The notes: generated by a model from the sequence alone, not told the origin. A stretch of DNA of 64,000 bases from Valencia hispanica (GCA_963556495.2 OY747721.1:14142649-14206648); one strand, 5' to 3'; counted from the first letter of the stretch, positions 22,440-35,665 are shown. Numbers and translations: made by a program.

Positions 22440-25400
22440 GTTCGAATTAAGCTTTGAGAATGGCACTGACCTCATGGTTGGAGAGTGGAGAGGTAGATGG
22501 AAGCTGGGACCGGAGATCAGCGGAGGACAACCATGGAAGAGAACTCGGAAGAAGAACCTAAGATCGGGTGAGCTTGCAGGTTTTTAGAGATGAAAAGACA
22601 TGGAACCTCCTGGGGATGACCTGAAGAGCACAGAGAACACAGGTAAGTCTCGGTAGAAGCAGGGGATCAAAAACTCACAGGAACTTGGCGGTCTTTGCTT
22701 GGCACTACCGTTAACATTAACCACCAGGCATAGAATGGTTGTCTGCCAGCTCCTTAAAAGCTCCAGAGCACAAAAGGCTTGATTGCCACCAGGTGTATGG
22801 AATCAGGCAGCACACCGAGCTCTTCAATTAAGATTTTCTTTAAAAAAAAACACTCATCCTGTGCAGAAAACAGTCATTCACTCATTCTAAGTTTTAAAAA
22901 AAGAAGGAAGTTGTTTTGTGTGATCATTTGTACCAGAGGAAAAAAAATGAGTTAAATACATGTTAAAAAGCCCAACAGTAACAGGATGACTGCATATAAA
23001 CTTCTCACCTTCAATACTGTTGTAATTGTCAGCTCTTTCTGTGTCTGAATGAAAGCCATCAGAAGACTATTAAAGATCAAAGATGACAATAAAGCTGGAT
23101 TTTTTCCTTTTCTTTTCTTTTCAAATGAGTGACTCACAAGAGCCCATTTCACTCCTCATAACCTATAATGGCTCATGGATTCTTGTGCAAAAGGCTATAA
23201 AGTCAAACTCCAGCAGATCACAAGCTGGAACACCGAAGCAAAACTGGACTAAAAAGATTTCCTGTAACACTAAGAGTGAATTATTGTCCAGCTAAGATAA
23301 TGGGTCATGAATGGGCTACAAATTAATACAATACATTACAAGAAACACTGATAAATAGGGTCACATTGCAGCCATGTTTGTTAGAAAAATTACACCTGTT
23401 CCAAGTGTTATGAACCTGCAAATCCTATTCTGAAGGTTAAATTGTGTATTACAATAAAACAAATTGAGACAGAGAAAGCTGCTGACAGTGGGACATTATT
23501 TAATGCCATTGCAGCTAGTGTAACAAAAGGGATAGGATTAAGATGTAATAAACCTTACACAGTCAAAGAAAAATAGCCCTTGTAAACAATGCAATATAGA
23601 AGCTGGAGAGCACGTTGGGTAGGTTTAGGGCTTCGCATAAGTCACTTTAATGCTACAGCAAACTTTCCAGGCAGGGATTTTAGATTAAAAAACAGCTTTA
23701 GATTAAGATTTGACCTTCCCAGGAGCAGCACAGCAATGAATAAAATGTTTAGTAGTTATTTCTATTTAACAGCTGAATACTTTGCAGAGGGATGTTATCC
23801 TCTGTCTTTTTCATTTTGTTTAATTATTCAGCAGAATGGAAGATAGGGTCTTTTTTGACAAAACGCTCCTCGGTGCTTAGCAGTGACACTAGGCGCTATG
23901 ATGTTCAGACGCTGCAAAATCGACTGAGCTACAGCCCCCTTGTTCACAAGGTGTATCATTTATCCAGCAGGGTAATAAGATGCTGAATTTACACAGGCCT
24001 GTCAATAGGCATGTCGATAGTAGGACACTTAGCATCTATCATCCTGAGAATCGATGCCATTTTTCAGCCATGAATCCCGGGAAATGATAGCTTTCAAATA
24101 AATGGTGCAAAGAGAAACACGACTCTCCTTGGGGAGAGATAGATGTAGAGTGGCTCAATTTCCCTCTTTCTTGCTTCCTTCACAGGTTGTGCGTGCTATC
24201 TGGTTTAATGTAGAAGGTCAGAAGACACAAGAAGGAAAAATCCTCTGGAAAAAAGGGAAGCATTTTTTAAATATTTGGTTATCAAAACAGCTAGAGGTGA
24301 ACAGAGATTGATATTTTTATCAATATCTGAGGCAGAGAGTCATAATAAAATGGGGAGTATGGTGTCATTGCTCAATTCAGTTAAGTCTGCAATCTGGCCA
24401 CACCTAAGAACAATATGAGTCGGAAACAGAGAATCATCCCCTGTTCAGAAATCTTCTTCCTCTTGCTGAAACCATGTAGAGAGCACAAAAGGCTTTTCAT
24501 ATCTTAGAAACTGAGTCACAATTACATTCTCTAAAACAATATGTATCTTTGGTCTGTTTGTCTTTATTTTATATCGTAAATATGCCAGCATACTACAGAA
24601 CTTAAACCACCCAAAGCCTTGATTTTGCACACGTGAAGGGGCCTGAAAGTAGAAGTTTGCTTTGGTCTTGGCCCCTCTCAGACTAGCTGTTAGAATCAAC
24701 CTCTAGGTCCAACTAATCTAGATGTGTGCTACATACATATATGTAGAGAGAGTCATCTTCTGTAGTTCACTTTAAAAACAATGATCTATCCCGTTAAACT
24801 GACCCAAGTTGACCCAAGATTGCATGTTGAATTTCACATTCTTACCTAGTATGGCACGACATCTAAATGTTAAACTTCCTACATACAAATTAAAACCCTG
24901 GCTGTTAATCAATAATCCTAATATGAAATTCATGATCAACTAGTTAAATCAAAATCAGAACTACAGGATTTAAAGATAAAATATTTAGCCATCTATATTA
25001 CCTGTCTAGACATGGTTAGAACCTGTCCTCCTTTTTCAGACAGAAGAACACAGTGACAGGTCATTAATCACAAGGACAGCCAGGAAGAGCTATCCTTAAA
25101 CCGATGATGGTATCCTTACATTTCTCCACTGCTGCTGATGCTCATAAAAGAGCGAGAGAGCAAAGAAGAAAATGATTTACACCAATCAATCATTTGCTGC
25201 TGCTGCTCATCAGATGTAATACTGGCAGCCTGTCGTTACAGCGTCATTGTAAAGGGCACCTGCTGACAACCACAGTTGATTAAAGGGTACCGCTCTCTAA
25301 CCTTATATGTTAAGAAGACTGTCACTGAGTGACACAAACTCTTTCTCCCCTTCCAGGCCAGTTTAAGGCAAGAGTATTGGCATTCAGATTTGTGGCTGCT

Positions 25401-26090
25401 CTGGTGAACAGATGTCTGTTCTTGCGAATAAGGATATGACACCAGCAGGCCTTCTCTGCTTCCTGGGGCTATAACAGCATAACCCCCCATCAGAGGGGCA
25501 GGAGGGACACTATCAACAAGTGAATGCTTCACAAGCCTGCTTTCCACACTCCTTTTCCCTTCTCTGCAATTATCATCAAAGAACATCTGTTTTGCGCCTC
25601 CAACCCACTCCTTCACAAGTGTCCTAGCCTCACCTTGACCCACACTTTCAATTGTGGTGGATGTTATGACTAAAAATAAACAAAGTGAAGGAGTGAGGCT
25701 ACCCTTTGTGTGAGCAGGGCGTTCTCCCTCACTGCTACCATGAGGAAGGATATCGGCCAACGAACAAAGCAGCTTCCTTCGCCTGCTAGTGGCTCCTAAC
25801 AGGTACGCCAACACCAAAGAAGAGCATTTGTGTGGATCTGATCCAGAAGAGGAATCTTGTTGCTTGACTTGTTTACAGGTGTTCAAGTTGATCAGACTGT
25901 CGCTTTGCTGCTGTCACGGTCTGAATGGAATTTCACTGAAATGTTCAATAGTTCCTGGCAAGCAACGTAATATGCAGAGGCTGTGCTTTGTCCTGTTGGA
26001 TCCCAGAGTGTATCTTATATTACAAGGTGTTTGGTGTCATATCTAAACTCCCTGTTTGTTTACTGCACAGTCAGCAGAGTTAAAGTTAAG
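22440..26090. other. Non-coding DNA, no gene recognised
   Basis: No host exon recognised. The part at about 23590-24100 is balanced in composition and repeat-free, with TAAT and GATTAAA cores, and may be a conserved block. The longest non-transposon reading frame of the window lies at 25236-25886 (listed separately). Confidence 0.4.
25236..25886 (-). other. 216-codon open frame of unknown meaning
   Basis: An uninterrupted minus-strand frame beginning ATG and ending at a stop. Its composition is mixed (many Ser, Leu, Lys, Val) and it shows no domain, signal peptide, repeat or transposon motif that I recognise. Nothing upstream looks like a promoter or splice acceptor. It is most likely a chance frame in a less AT-rich stretch, but its length is unusual for this window. 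Confidence 0.15.
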
Positions 26091-26093
26091 TCC

Positions 26094-26385
26094 AAAAGTA
26101 TTCATACCCCTGACATATTTACGTTTAAAATGAGATTTATTTAATCAAAATATTTCTTATGGGAAATGAGTCAGGTTTTCAAAAAGTGCAAAACCTTTGT
26201 CAATGAAAAAATCCTTTTTACAATTGCTATCCAGCTTTTTGTATTTTTCCAATGCTATTTTGACCATTTGTATTTGATGATGAGCTCCAAGTCTTGGAGG
26301 TTGAAAGACCTCCTTGCCAACACCATAATCTTTAGCTCAACCCACAGTGTGAAGTCAGGATCCTGACTGGGCTGCTTCAAAATAT
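26094..26385 (-). repeat. Antisense Tc1-like fragment with terminal sequence
   Basis: TCCAAAAGTATTCATACCCC at 26092-26111 is a Tc1-type terminal inverted repeat. Further in, GAGCTCCAAGTCTTGGAGG, GACCTCCTTGCCAACACC and TTTAGCTCAACCCACAG are complements of the 3' part of a transposase gene. The intervening part is deleted. Confidence 0.7.
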
Positions 26386-28165
26386 TGATTATTATGAAGT
26401 GTATAAATATATTTTGACCTGTCATTTTACTGTAAATAAAATGTAAACAAAAACAGACTTTTATACATTTTATTGGCTTAAGTGCTTGAAAACATTCATT
26501 TTCGTAAACTACTGTGACTGAAAGGGGAAAACATCACATTAATAATATACTCAAAAGTTCTAAACGCATCTACTTCCTTTCACCTCTAATTTCAAGAGAT
26601 TTAAGTCCTGGACTTCAAATCCAAGTCAATTTTTGAGTCTTTAAAGCACCTGTCCAATTCCGTTCTGAAATCTTTATTTTTGCAACTTATGTGTTACCAG
26701 AATCTAAGTCACAGACCTGAATCCCCATCTCTGCTGTGTAATTGTGTGCAAAAAGCTCAGATTTAAACCAATAAGGAACCAAGTTAAGACTAAATTATTT
26801 ATATCCTTAAGGTGAAGAACTGACAGAGAATGTACTTTATTTTTTACAGTGATTGTAATTATAGAGTACTTCTGTCTAAAATCCATAAATGCTACTAGCA
26901 AACTCTGTCCTCTACTTAAAACTGTATATAGTGAACATGTTATAGGAAGTGAATGAGTGAAAAGCAAATCAGGAGAATCACCGAACAACACATACCACCT
27001 CTATCCCCAGTTACAATCACTGTAGATCAGACAAGTAAACATGGTTATACATTTCTACCCCTAACATCTGTCACAAGGCTTTAGCATGAATGATTTGACT
27101 TACTACAGTATCTTAGTACCATGCCATGAAGCTAAGGTGGAGTCAAAATGACAACATTACAGATGACTGTAATTAAATAATGTGCAAGACCATTGTGCTT
27201 TGTGCTGAACATTTTGGAAACTGGACAGACTCCAAGCCATCTGTGTTTACCGACTGTCAATGGATTACTAATGTGTAAAAACAAATGCAGATATGCTTGT
27301 TTTAGATCTCTTTGTACGATAATCCCTGGGGAAGTCTGATGATGGTTCCATGATTATTTCAGCCACATGGTGCAAGACGGATAAATGTGTTGGGTGGCCC
27401 CAACGCGGTGTTAGTCATGCAGTTTTGTCTGCGTCAGTCACTGAGCTTAAGACTCCCTGTGCACCGATCAGTCTTCAGTCAGCGCGGAAGGCAAGATGAC
27501 TCGCAAATTCTGAAATCCTACTCTGGAAAACGAAAAAAGAAAAGAAAAAAGCATAAAAAGTCATTGAAGCAAAAGAAAACATTCAAAAGATATGAGTCAG
27601 CCAGTTTAAAATTTAAAGGAAAAATATAGAGGAAAGCTAGAGGAATGATGGTTCATATACAAGATGGTCAGCCTGACTTATGTGGTCCGTGATGTCCAAT
27701 AAATCTTCCTCTATCTTCTCTGCAGTGATGGCAGAAAGGGATGAGCTGCTCACCAACCCCCCTCCATCTCATTCACATGTCTATCTGCCTGTTATCTGTG
27801 CCCTTGAGCAAAGATTACTGATGCCCTGCCTTTGATATATGACACATCATGTGCCATAACATTTCATCCAGTGAATTAACCTGGAGAAAAGCAAAAAAAG
27901 GCTACTGTCAGTCCCCCAAATCACTCCCAAGTCCTTCTTTTTGTGTGTGGATACTCACTGATATTACGGCTGAATCACTGGAGAAGTGTTATCTGACCTT
28001 TACAGGACTCAATGTTATGTTATCTAGAGTGTGTTAACTCACAGTCAACACAGCAAAAATGAATCACCATTAAAGGCCTTAATTCACCAGAGGTTAAAAC
28101 TGCTTTTATTCACAATCCTCAAATCTTTTAAAAAACCTTTAAAAAATTGTAGTACTTTTGTTGAA
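26386..28165. other. Non-coding DNA, no gene recognised
   Basis: No exon or repeat family recognised. The 80-codon frame at 27387-27629 looks Lys-rich only because it crosses an A-rich stretch. Confidence 0.5.
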
Positions 28166-28169
28166 GTGA

Positions 28170-28250
28170 AATGACCTGTTCAGGGTGTACCCCACCTCTC
28201 ACTCAATGATCGCCGGAGATCAGCACCAAATTCCCCCGTGACCCTGAAAA
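28170..28250 (+). repeat. SINE fragment
   Basis: GACCTGTTCAGGGTGTACCC, CACCTCTCACTCAATGATCG and CGGAGATCAGCACCAAATTC match the distal part of the same SINE family as 42834-43149, in plus orientation. Confidence 0.7.
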
Positions 28251-28411
28251 AAATCTAAAGGCTGTAGCCTTTTTAAATTTAAGCTGTATATGGCTAATGG
28301 CAGCAACAAACAACAAAGTGTTGTAAAATATTAATTAAAATAATTCAGCAACATTATGATGGGTTTCATAGTATGATAGCTTTAAGTAACTTGACATGAG
28401 GTACATTAGGT

Positions 28412-28570
28412 GTTGGGGATTTGCATGTTCCCCCATACATGCGTGGATTCTCTCTGGGTACTCTAGCTTCCACCCCTATTAACTGGTGTCTCCAAATGGC
28501 CCTTGGACCTGTTTAGATTGTACCCCACCTCTTGCCCAATGACCACTGGAGATAGGAACCAGCTCCTAGC
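28412..28570 (+). repeat. SINE fragment
   Basis: CATGCGTGGATTCTCTCTGG, GTACTCTAGCTTCC, TGTACCCCACCTCTTGCCC and CACTGGAGATAGGAACCAGC follow the order of the same SINE consensus. The tRNA-like head is missing and an internal segment is deleted. Confidence 0.75.
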
Positions 28571-30475
28571 AAAAAGCAAGAAAATGACACCTTTTGTGAA
28601 AAGCTGTTGTTGAATAAAAAATATGGGCGAACATACAGTACACACAGTGCAGCAATAAAACGCCTCCTCATCACCACAAATCTTACATCGGTATCTTAGA
28701 ACAGTTCGTCTCCTTCAGTGTTATTGTTTTTTTACACACCAGTCACCTGCCTGATACCCCTCAGCCATTTTCCTCAGAAGCTGTCAAACGCACCGGCTAT
28801 AATATATGGCTGCCCCAATGAGAACAGCTGTAGCCAATCTCCATCCTCTCTCACTCTCCTGGAGCCTACCGCCTGTCCAGCATAAAATAATAAATAAGGA
28901 TTAATTGATTTTCTGTCACTCACGCAGAAGAAAATAAATTTCCATGCAGTCTGTTTCCTACAGCATTGTAATTTTGTACATGGCATGTAATTTAAGTTTT
29001 TTAATTATACATGAGTGGGAAAAGTGTGATAAAATGTCCTGCCGCTTGGCTCAAGGCCACAAAAGCTGGCCTTCGTATGTGCTGAGACAACAATGGCATT
29101 AACTTGATCACACATAAATAATGCACTAATGTATTTAGAAGCGACACATCTCTGTCCAAAAAGAAGGGGAAAAAGAGGTTTAGAGTCAAGGTCAAGGGCT
29201 GGCTATTTGTCTCAAAGTAATGACGTTCATTTGGAGCGTATGAATCATCAAACGTGTTCTCAGATGCCAAGAATCAAGAGCAGGAAAGTCGGGATCGCTC
29301 TGATTTCCAGCCAGTGACAGGAAAATAGATAATGTGCTAACTAAACTGTGAAACTCTAGAAGCAATAATCTGTTCCCTTGGAGCTTGAATATGTTTCAAA
29401 ATGTGTTTATGACGAAAGAGCTGGCCTCGTAAAACAAAGGACAGAAAAAAGTAAAGGCCCATTATTAAAGATTTACACACTACAGCATTTGTACTCAGCT
29501 CCTTTTCATTGTTCAGCAGATTAATGAACAGTGCAGAGAATGAGATGGCATTTCCCTAAGTCGAGCTAAGCTGAAGCCTGAGATGGGACAAGGAGAAGGA
29601 GGATGGGAGGGAGCAGCAAACAGGGTCATCAGTAGGGCAGGGTCTTAAATCAGAGCAAGGCCTGACCTGGTGTCAGCACTGGACCAGAGGGGGAGGAAAG
29701 TCTTCACAACAATGAGGAGGGGCTGAAAGGAGTTCTATTTGTCGTGGATATCTTTCTTCTTTTTTTTTTTAGGAACGACCAGCTGGGACTGAAAAGCAGC
29801 TGGACAGAAAGAGGCTACAGTATGAAAAGCCTCTGGGTCACAGAGAACTCTCGGTTACCCTCTAACTCACACAAATGGCACGAGTTTAACGAGGTATCAC
29901 GCTGGAAATGATTACAAGGTTTGTTCACTCAAAGAAGCTCTGAAAAAAAAGATGTTTCAGTGATTTATTCTGCGGCTGTTGTTTTCTTACCCCAAAAAAA
30001 ACGGCTTCACATCTGCAAACTGTCTGATTCAGAGCGTCCTGTGGCTAAAATTACAACATGATGTATTGCATCATGAAAGATTTAACTGCTTTGACATTAA
30101 ATAGCGCTCACAGCCTAATGCAGAGGTATTTTACCATGGATAAATATGGCCTATCTCTTGTTCTGTGACATGTGTAAGCTTTTCAGCACCAGTTAGCAAA
30201 ATTCTCACCATCTTTCATGTTTTATTTTTATTCCTCTGAGCTCCAGAGACATGCATCTTCTTCTCAAGCTGTGCATCTTCTTTTGCCTTTATTTATCCAC
30301 TTGTTGAGAACCACAGTGCAGTGTACTATTGGCCTTTAAAACAGGTTTCTTCTGTCTTTGATTTTTAAAACTACGTTTAAAAAGATATTAACATCAGACA
30401 TACTGAGTAAGCAGAAAATGCTGTTTTCAAATGCTGATTTCATTAATTGAGAGGAAAAAACAAAAAGATACCCAA
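28571..30475. other. Non-coding DNA, possible conserved block
   Basis: No exon recognised. The part at 29000-29330 is repeat-free and balanced in composition, with motif-like strings such as TAAATAATGCAC and GTATGAATCATC, and is a weak candidate for a conserved non-coding block. Confidence 0.4.
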
Positions 30476-30479
30476 ACCA

Positions 30480-32315
30480 ATCTGGCCTTATGTGAAAAAG
30501 GATTTGCTCCCTAAACCTAATATCTGGTTATGCCACCAGTTGCGGCAACTACTGCCATCAAGATTTTATGATATTTGTCCATCAGATTTTTACCTCGTTG
30601 TGACCCACTCAGTTTTGGCCCACTCTTTTTAATCACATTATTTTCAATCAGCCACACTGGAGGGTTCTTATAATGATAAAGGCTGTTTAAAGTCACCCTT
30701 CAGTATGTGAATTGGATTAAAGTCTAAACTTTGCCTAGGCCACTCCAAAACCTTAATTTTAGTTTTTCAGACATTCAGTGGTAGACTTGCAGGTGATTTT
30801 CGAATGCCTGTCCTGCTGTAGAACCAAAATACAGCTGATATCAAAGCACTACCTAGGGGTGTAACTATGTAGATGTATTTGTATTCGGATTTTTAAACAC
30901 GGCCCTGTTGGTTCGGTACGCCCATGTACCAAACAAATACAACTGTTTTCTATCTGAACACATGCAGAATGTTTATGTGCAGAACTGTTTGGGAAGATTA
31001 ATGGTTTCTCAAGCAGCTGCAGTAGAAAAAGAAAGATAAACCGAACCAGAATTTTGTTAGCAATATAGTACATAATTCGCTCTGCACTGAACTGAATCAC
31101 TCGCCTTAAACAATGTCAGGCTGAATGTAAACATCACTGATACTAGAGAAAAACCAGCTGACGTCCGCAGGGCTACCAGTAGCATCCAATCAGCCCAAAC
31201 TCCTTATTTTATATAAAACATTTGTATATTCTAAAAAAAACAACAATCAAATCTCCAGTCAGTTCTATACTTTCAACTTTTTTAAATTAAAGAACATAAT
31301 AATTCAAATAATTTCAAGAATTGAAAGGAATGAAAACAGGAAAAAAAGGTTCTTTGTTTGGTGATCAAAGTAAAAAGAATAAGTTATATGTACATTTGTA
31401 TTTATTTTTCTAGAATAAAGTATCTTGATTAAACATATGGTTCCATGACTTTAAGACGCCAAATACGTACCTAACCGTCATTTTTGTGTACCGGTACACC
31501 CCTATACTGGCGAGAACTCCATCAATTACAACAAGTCCTTCAGGTCATCAAACAGCAAATCAGACACATACCATCGCACTACCACCATCATGTTTAACTG
31601 TTGTTATGATGTTTTATTTCTTCTATGCTGTTAGATTCATACCAGTTCAGGATGCACCCCTTTATTCAGCCCACAGAATATTTCCTAAAAGCATTGGGGG
31701 ATCATCAAGAAGTTTTTGGAAAATCTGAGACGGGTCTTTGTGTTCTTGTGATCACCAGTAGCTTTGAACCTGGAACTCTCCCATGGATGCTTACCCATGA
31801 ACACTGGCCTTAACTGTGGTAATGCAGCGCTTTAGATGTTATTTTGGGCTCTTTTGGGTTTTCAGCTGTCGATGTGCCCAGGGAGTAATTATGGTGGGTG
31901 ACCACACCTAGCAAGGTTCACCAATGTTCCATGCTTGTGGATTATCACTCTTACTGTGGTTCACTGGAGACCCAAAGCCCAAGAAATGGCTGTGAGAGCC
32001 TATAAAGACAAATATGTACATGACTTTGTTTTTCATCTTTTCTTCAATTTCTTTGGGCATTCAATCTACTTCATGTTGTCAGACAATTACTTGATTCTAA
32101 AGATCAGGCAGAAATCAGGGCTGGGTGTAGTGAAACTGAACTCAGAATATGTTTATTCAAAGTTATTTTATTATTTAAAAACAAAATTTTACATTCACAG
32201 ACTTTTTTTGTCTGATAAGACATTGATGATATGAACCTTTTAAGTGTGACAAAAAAGCAAAAACAGAGGAAATCTGTAAGGCGGCAGATACTTTTTTCAG
32301 AGCACAGTAAATCCT
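30480..32315 (-). pseudogene. Long antisense Tc1-like relic interrupted by a hAT-like MITE
   Basis: The plus strand shows, in order, the complement of a known fish Tc1-like element: CCTTATGTGAAAAAGGATTT (terminus), CTGGTTATGCCACCAGTTG, TGGCCCACTCTTTTTAATC, GCCACACTGGAGGGTTCTTA, CTAGGCCACTCCAAAACC; then, beyond the insertion, CATCGCACTACCACCATCAT, AAGCATTGGGGGATCATC, CTGGAACTCTCCCATG, GTTCACCAATGTTCCATGCT, TGGTTCACTGGAGACCCAAA, and the far terminus near 32280-32310. The transposase start region lies near 32070 on the minus strand. Many frameshifts make it inactive. Total span without the insert is about 1.2 kb. Confidence 0.85.
30854..31504. mobile_element. hAT-like MITE inserted in the Tc1 relic
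   Basis: The ends are TAGGGGTGTAAC on the left and, inverted, TAGGGGTGTACCGGTACAC on the right. Inside are TTCGGTACG and ACGTACC strings typical of this fish hAT-like family. Its host, a Tc1 relic, continues on both sides. The flanking 8-mers (GCACTACC and TACTGGCG) match poorly, so the target duplication is not preserved or the exact ends are off by a few bases. No transposase frame inside. Confidence 0.7.
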
Positions 32316-33000
32316 CCTTTAATCTCATCTGTTTTTATCTGTTGATCTGAACCCAATGAAAAATGCATACTCATCTAAAACGTGCAGCCTTTATAGGATC
32401 AAAAGGATACGGCTAGAAAAAAACAATAATATCCAAGGTAAAGAATACACATATTAAATCGCTTAAGTGTCATGTTTGATTTTCAAGGACACATTATCCC
32501 TAACAGCATTTAAATTATCAAGACGGTGAATAATCTACTTTGTGTCCAGCAAGCATCCTGCCTCAAGAGAAGAAACTTCGATCACATTTTCCAGCAACCC
32601 ACTATAACACCGGTGCGCTTCATGTTCTGAGATGATTAGGTGAATAAATTGTTTCCACCCTGGCTTCTGCTGACGCTCACGTGGATGAGGAGATCTATCG
32701 CTATTAATTGTCCTTCTTCCTCCCACTCAGCCTGCGTCTGCAACTCCGTCCTCACTGGAGTGCGGGGCCAAAATAAATTAAGTTCCATCTGAGCTTTGGC
32801 TGAACAAGCTGTACTACAAGGCGGACAAGAGCTCTTAATGTTTTGTGAATGTGCCAGATCTGCTAGGAGTTCACATGGCCAGCAGACTTATAATATTAAC
32901 AATGAAATCAACGCTACTTAAGCACTTTATTATAAGTACTATTACTAGCTATCTGATTATTTTTATTATGGCAGCTAAACTGCTCAGATTTTACAATCTA
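32316..33000. other. Non-coding DNA, possible conserved block
   Basis: No exon recognised. The part at 32540-32900 is repeat-free with more balanced G+C and strings such as GATGATTAGGTGAATAAATTG and CTATTAATTG. It is a weak conserved-block candidate. Confidence 0.4.
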
Positions 33001-33014
33001 TAAAACTCCTTTCA

Positions 33015-33265
33015 TACTATGACAAACCACAAAATACAATAGATTTTATTATGTTTTTTTGGAACAGACCAACACAAAGTAATGCATAATTCTGAAGGGA
33101 AATGAAAGTAGTACATGGATCTTAAAATATTATGCAGATACAAACCTTAAATGTGTGGTTAGTATTTGGATCCAGTGCTACCTTTTGCAGGTAAAGCTGC
33201 AGATATTGTGAGGTGCAACTCTAAAAGCTTTGCATGTCTAGACAATAACTTTTATGGAATACTTC
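33015..33265 (-). repeat. Antisense Tc1-like fragment
   Basis: GAACAGACCAACACAAAGTA (about 33062) is the complement of the inverted-repeat interior found in the 18158-19714 family. CTAAAAGCTTTGCATGTCTA (about 33222) corresponds to the last part of the transposase (complement of the C-A-K-L region). The piece is heavily deleted. Confidence 0.6.
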
Positions 33266-33284
33266 TCTTTAAAATATCAAAGCT

Positions 33285-34366
33285 GAGGAATCAAAATGTT
33301 AACTTATTTCAGTAATTTAACTGAAAAGTGACACTCATGTTATATAGCATGGAGCCAAAGAGCTTGTGGTTCTGCTAAGGTGTTATGAATGCCCAGGTAT
33401 TTCATCGTCCTCCTGACAAAACTTCAGAGATTCTCTGCAGTGTTTAGGTCAAGCCAGTTTGTCGGCCAGTGAAGCACAGTGATACCATGGTTTGTTAGAG
33501 GAGGAATTGATACTTCTGACTTGTGAGGAGGTGCCAACTTCTGCTAAAAAAAACAAAATCAGCATCTCTACCCATAAAGCTTGTCAGTAAAAGGAAGCAC
33601 GAAGTGATCTAAAATTTCCTGGTAGATGGTGGATCTGACTTGGAATTTAATATAAAAAAAAACAAAAAACATTTAGACCGACACCAGCAAATGCAAATCT
33701 TCACTGTTACAGAAAGCGTCAGACTCTCCAATCTTGAGCCAGACTCTGAAACCTTGAATTTGAAAGGAAATGTGCTTTCATATCAAATGACTACTTCGGA
33801 CAACTGAGTAACAGTCCAATCATTTTTCTCCTAGACCCAGGTCAGAGCCTTCTGATGCTTCCGAAGTGGCTTAACACAAGGAATGTGAAAGTTGTAGCCG
33901 ATATCCTGGATGCTCTATCTCCAGGATGCTTTATCTCCAAACTAGTAAATCTCAAATTCTTCAATGAGCTTTGCTTCAGGGACCTCTCAATGCTGCAGTT
34001 ATCCTTGTTATTATTTTCCTTCCAGTCAACTTTCTATTCTAACAGCACTTTGTGGAGGGTGTCAGTAACTGTCTTCTGGACACTTTTCAACTCAGCAGTA
34101 TTCCCCATGATTGTGTAGGGCATACACATTGCCATAACATAATATTTATACTTTTTGATTATTAGACTTATGTAAACGAAGATTTTCTGAGAAGAGGAAT
34201 TTTAAGCACCTTTCAGCCGGTATTATCTAAATGATCACAAATAATCACAAACATATCACACTGTGTGTAGTAAATCTATACAATATAGGAGTTTTACTTT
34301 TTGAACTGCATTATTCAAATAAATAAACTTTGTATTGGTATTCTTGACATGCACCTGTATGAAGCC
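33285..34366 (-). pseudogene. Nearly end-to-end antisense Tc1-like relic
   Basis: TTAACTTATTTCAGTAATTT (about 33300) and, at the other side, GTAAATCTATACAATATAGG and GACATGCACCTGTATG (about 34352) are its two ends. In between, complements of transposase segments follow in family order: AGAGATTCTCTGCAGTG, GAAGCACAGTGATACCATGG, ATCAGCATCTCTACCC, TTTCCTGGTAGATGGTGGAT, AACAGTCCAATCATTTTTC, GTGGCTTAACACAAGGAATG. On the minus strand the gene starts at 34108 with MGNTAELKSVQKTVTDTLHK, then hits a stop after a few more residues. Several deletions follow. About 1.08 kb remains. Confidence 0.85.
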
Positions 34367-35664
34367 CGCAAATGTTTAAGCCATATTGCTGTGCTTTTTA
34401 ATTGTGTGGATAGATGTTGAAATGCATATTTTAAGAGTTTTGTGTGCAGATCCAAAATAAATGTTATGAATTTCTTTGTGATTTAACACAACGTTGCAGT
34501 AAACAGACTTATCCACCGATCAAAACATTACCGTAATTGCAACCTTCAGTGTTGCTGAAAGGCTTGTCAATCAATCAGAGACTGACAATTGGTTGAAGCT
34601 GCAGCTCCTTTGTTTATATTTCAATTCTAAATTATTCTTTTATTATTCCTTAGGCATGCCTTTTTGTGAATGCACAATTAACTCCATCCAAACACTGATG
34701 AAGAGAGTGCTCACATACCTGCAGCATACCTTTTTTGTTAGCGGGGCCTTGGTGTATTGATATACAATCGGCACAGCTTTCTTACAAAATCTGAAAACAA
34801 TCAGTGTGCAATGCAGCACAATGCTGAGACATTAATCACAACAGGCAGCACTTTATTCCACACAACCACACAGTACTGTTGCAACAGCTGCTAAGCATTC
34901 TGCTAAAGCAAATGATTTATAGCTGTGTCGCAATAACGATGAGAAAGATCCATTACCATATCGACAAGCTCCCAGATGGATTATCTTCATTGATTACTTC
35001 ATGGCCTGTTGATAAGTATTTGTTTGAAAGGCAAATGAGGTAAGAAAAGTGTGCTCTGTCGTTTTCAACAAAGCAAAAACCAGAAGTATTTCCAACCAGA
35101 TTTGCCTAAACCATGTTAGAGAGGCTAGTCACACCTAGACACAATCAGGCTGTCAGATCAAGAGATGTGAGGTAAATAGTCCGGATGATGAGCAACACCA
35201 AAGCGAGAGTTCACATGTGTAAGATTTCACAGCTAATCACAGATCACTCTGATTCATGGCGCAACTCCCTCTACCAACTCATATATCACATGAGGCTTTC
35301 TTTGCCCCCCCCACGTCTCGCCACCCGGCCTTCCCATCCTGCAACCTTGCCAAGGTCAGCTGAAGGAAATGATACCGCTACACCACAAGATTTATGAGAG
35401 ATTCACTCCCGTTTGCCTCCCTGTTTACAGAATACATTGACTCCCACCGAGGAGCTGTTTCCTTCCCTCAGCGATAACAGAAAGGGAGCCCATCTACTGG
35501 ATGTCACAGAGAGGGTGAGTCCAGCAGCTTGTCTCCTGTGACAGGTGCTAATTGAGAAGCAAACACAGAGCGGATCCAGCCTGGATCTGTTAGAAAACCA
35601 AAGTGAATACCCTTGGACAGAAACAAAGAAAGTAACTCCAAGGATGATGTGTTGCAATACAAAT
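34367..35664. other. Non-coding DNA, possible conserved block
   Basis: No exon recognised. At 34860-35165, AAAGCAAATGATTTATAG and TTCATTGATTACTTCATGG are homeodomain/POU-like strings in a repeat-free, balanced stretch, a candidate conserved block. 35400-35640 is also balanced, without a known motif. Confidence 0.4.
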
Positions 35665-35665
35665 A

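Noticed and set aside
27387..27629. Lys-rich small basic protein
   Set aside because: The Lys run comes from an A-rich tract; no other support.
33855..34118. 87-codon plus-strand frame
   Set aside because: It is the antisense strand of a Tc1 transposase relic.
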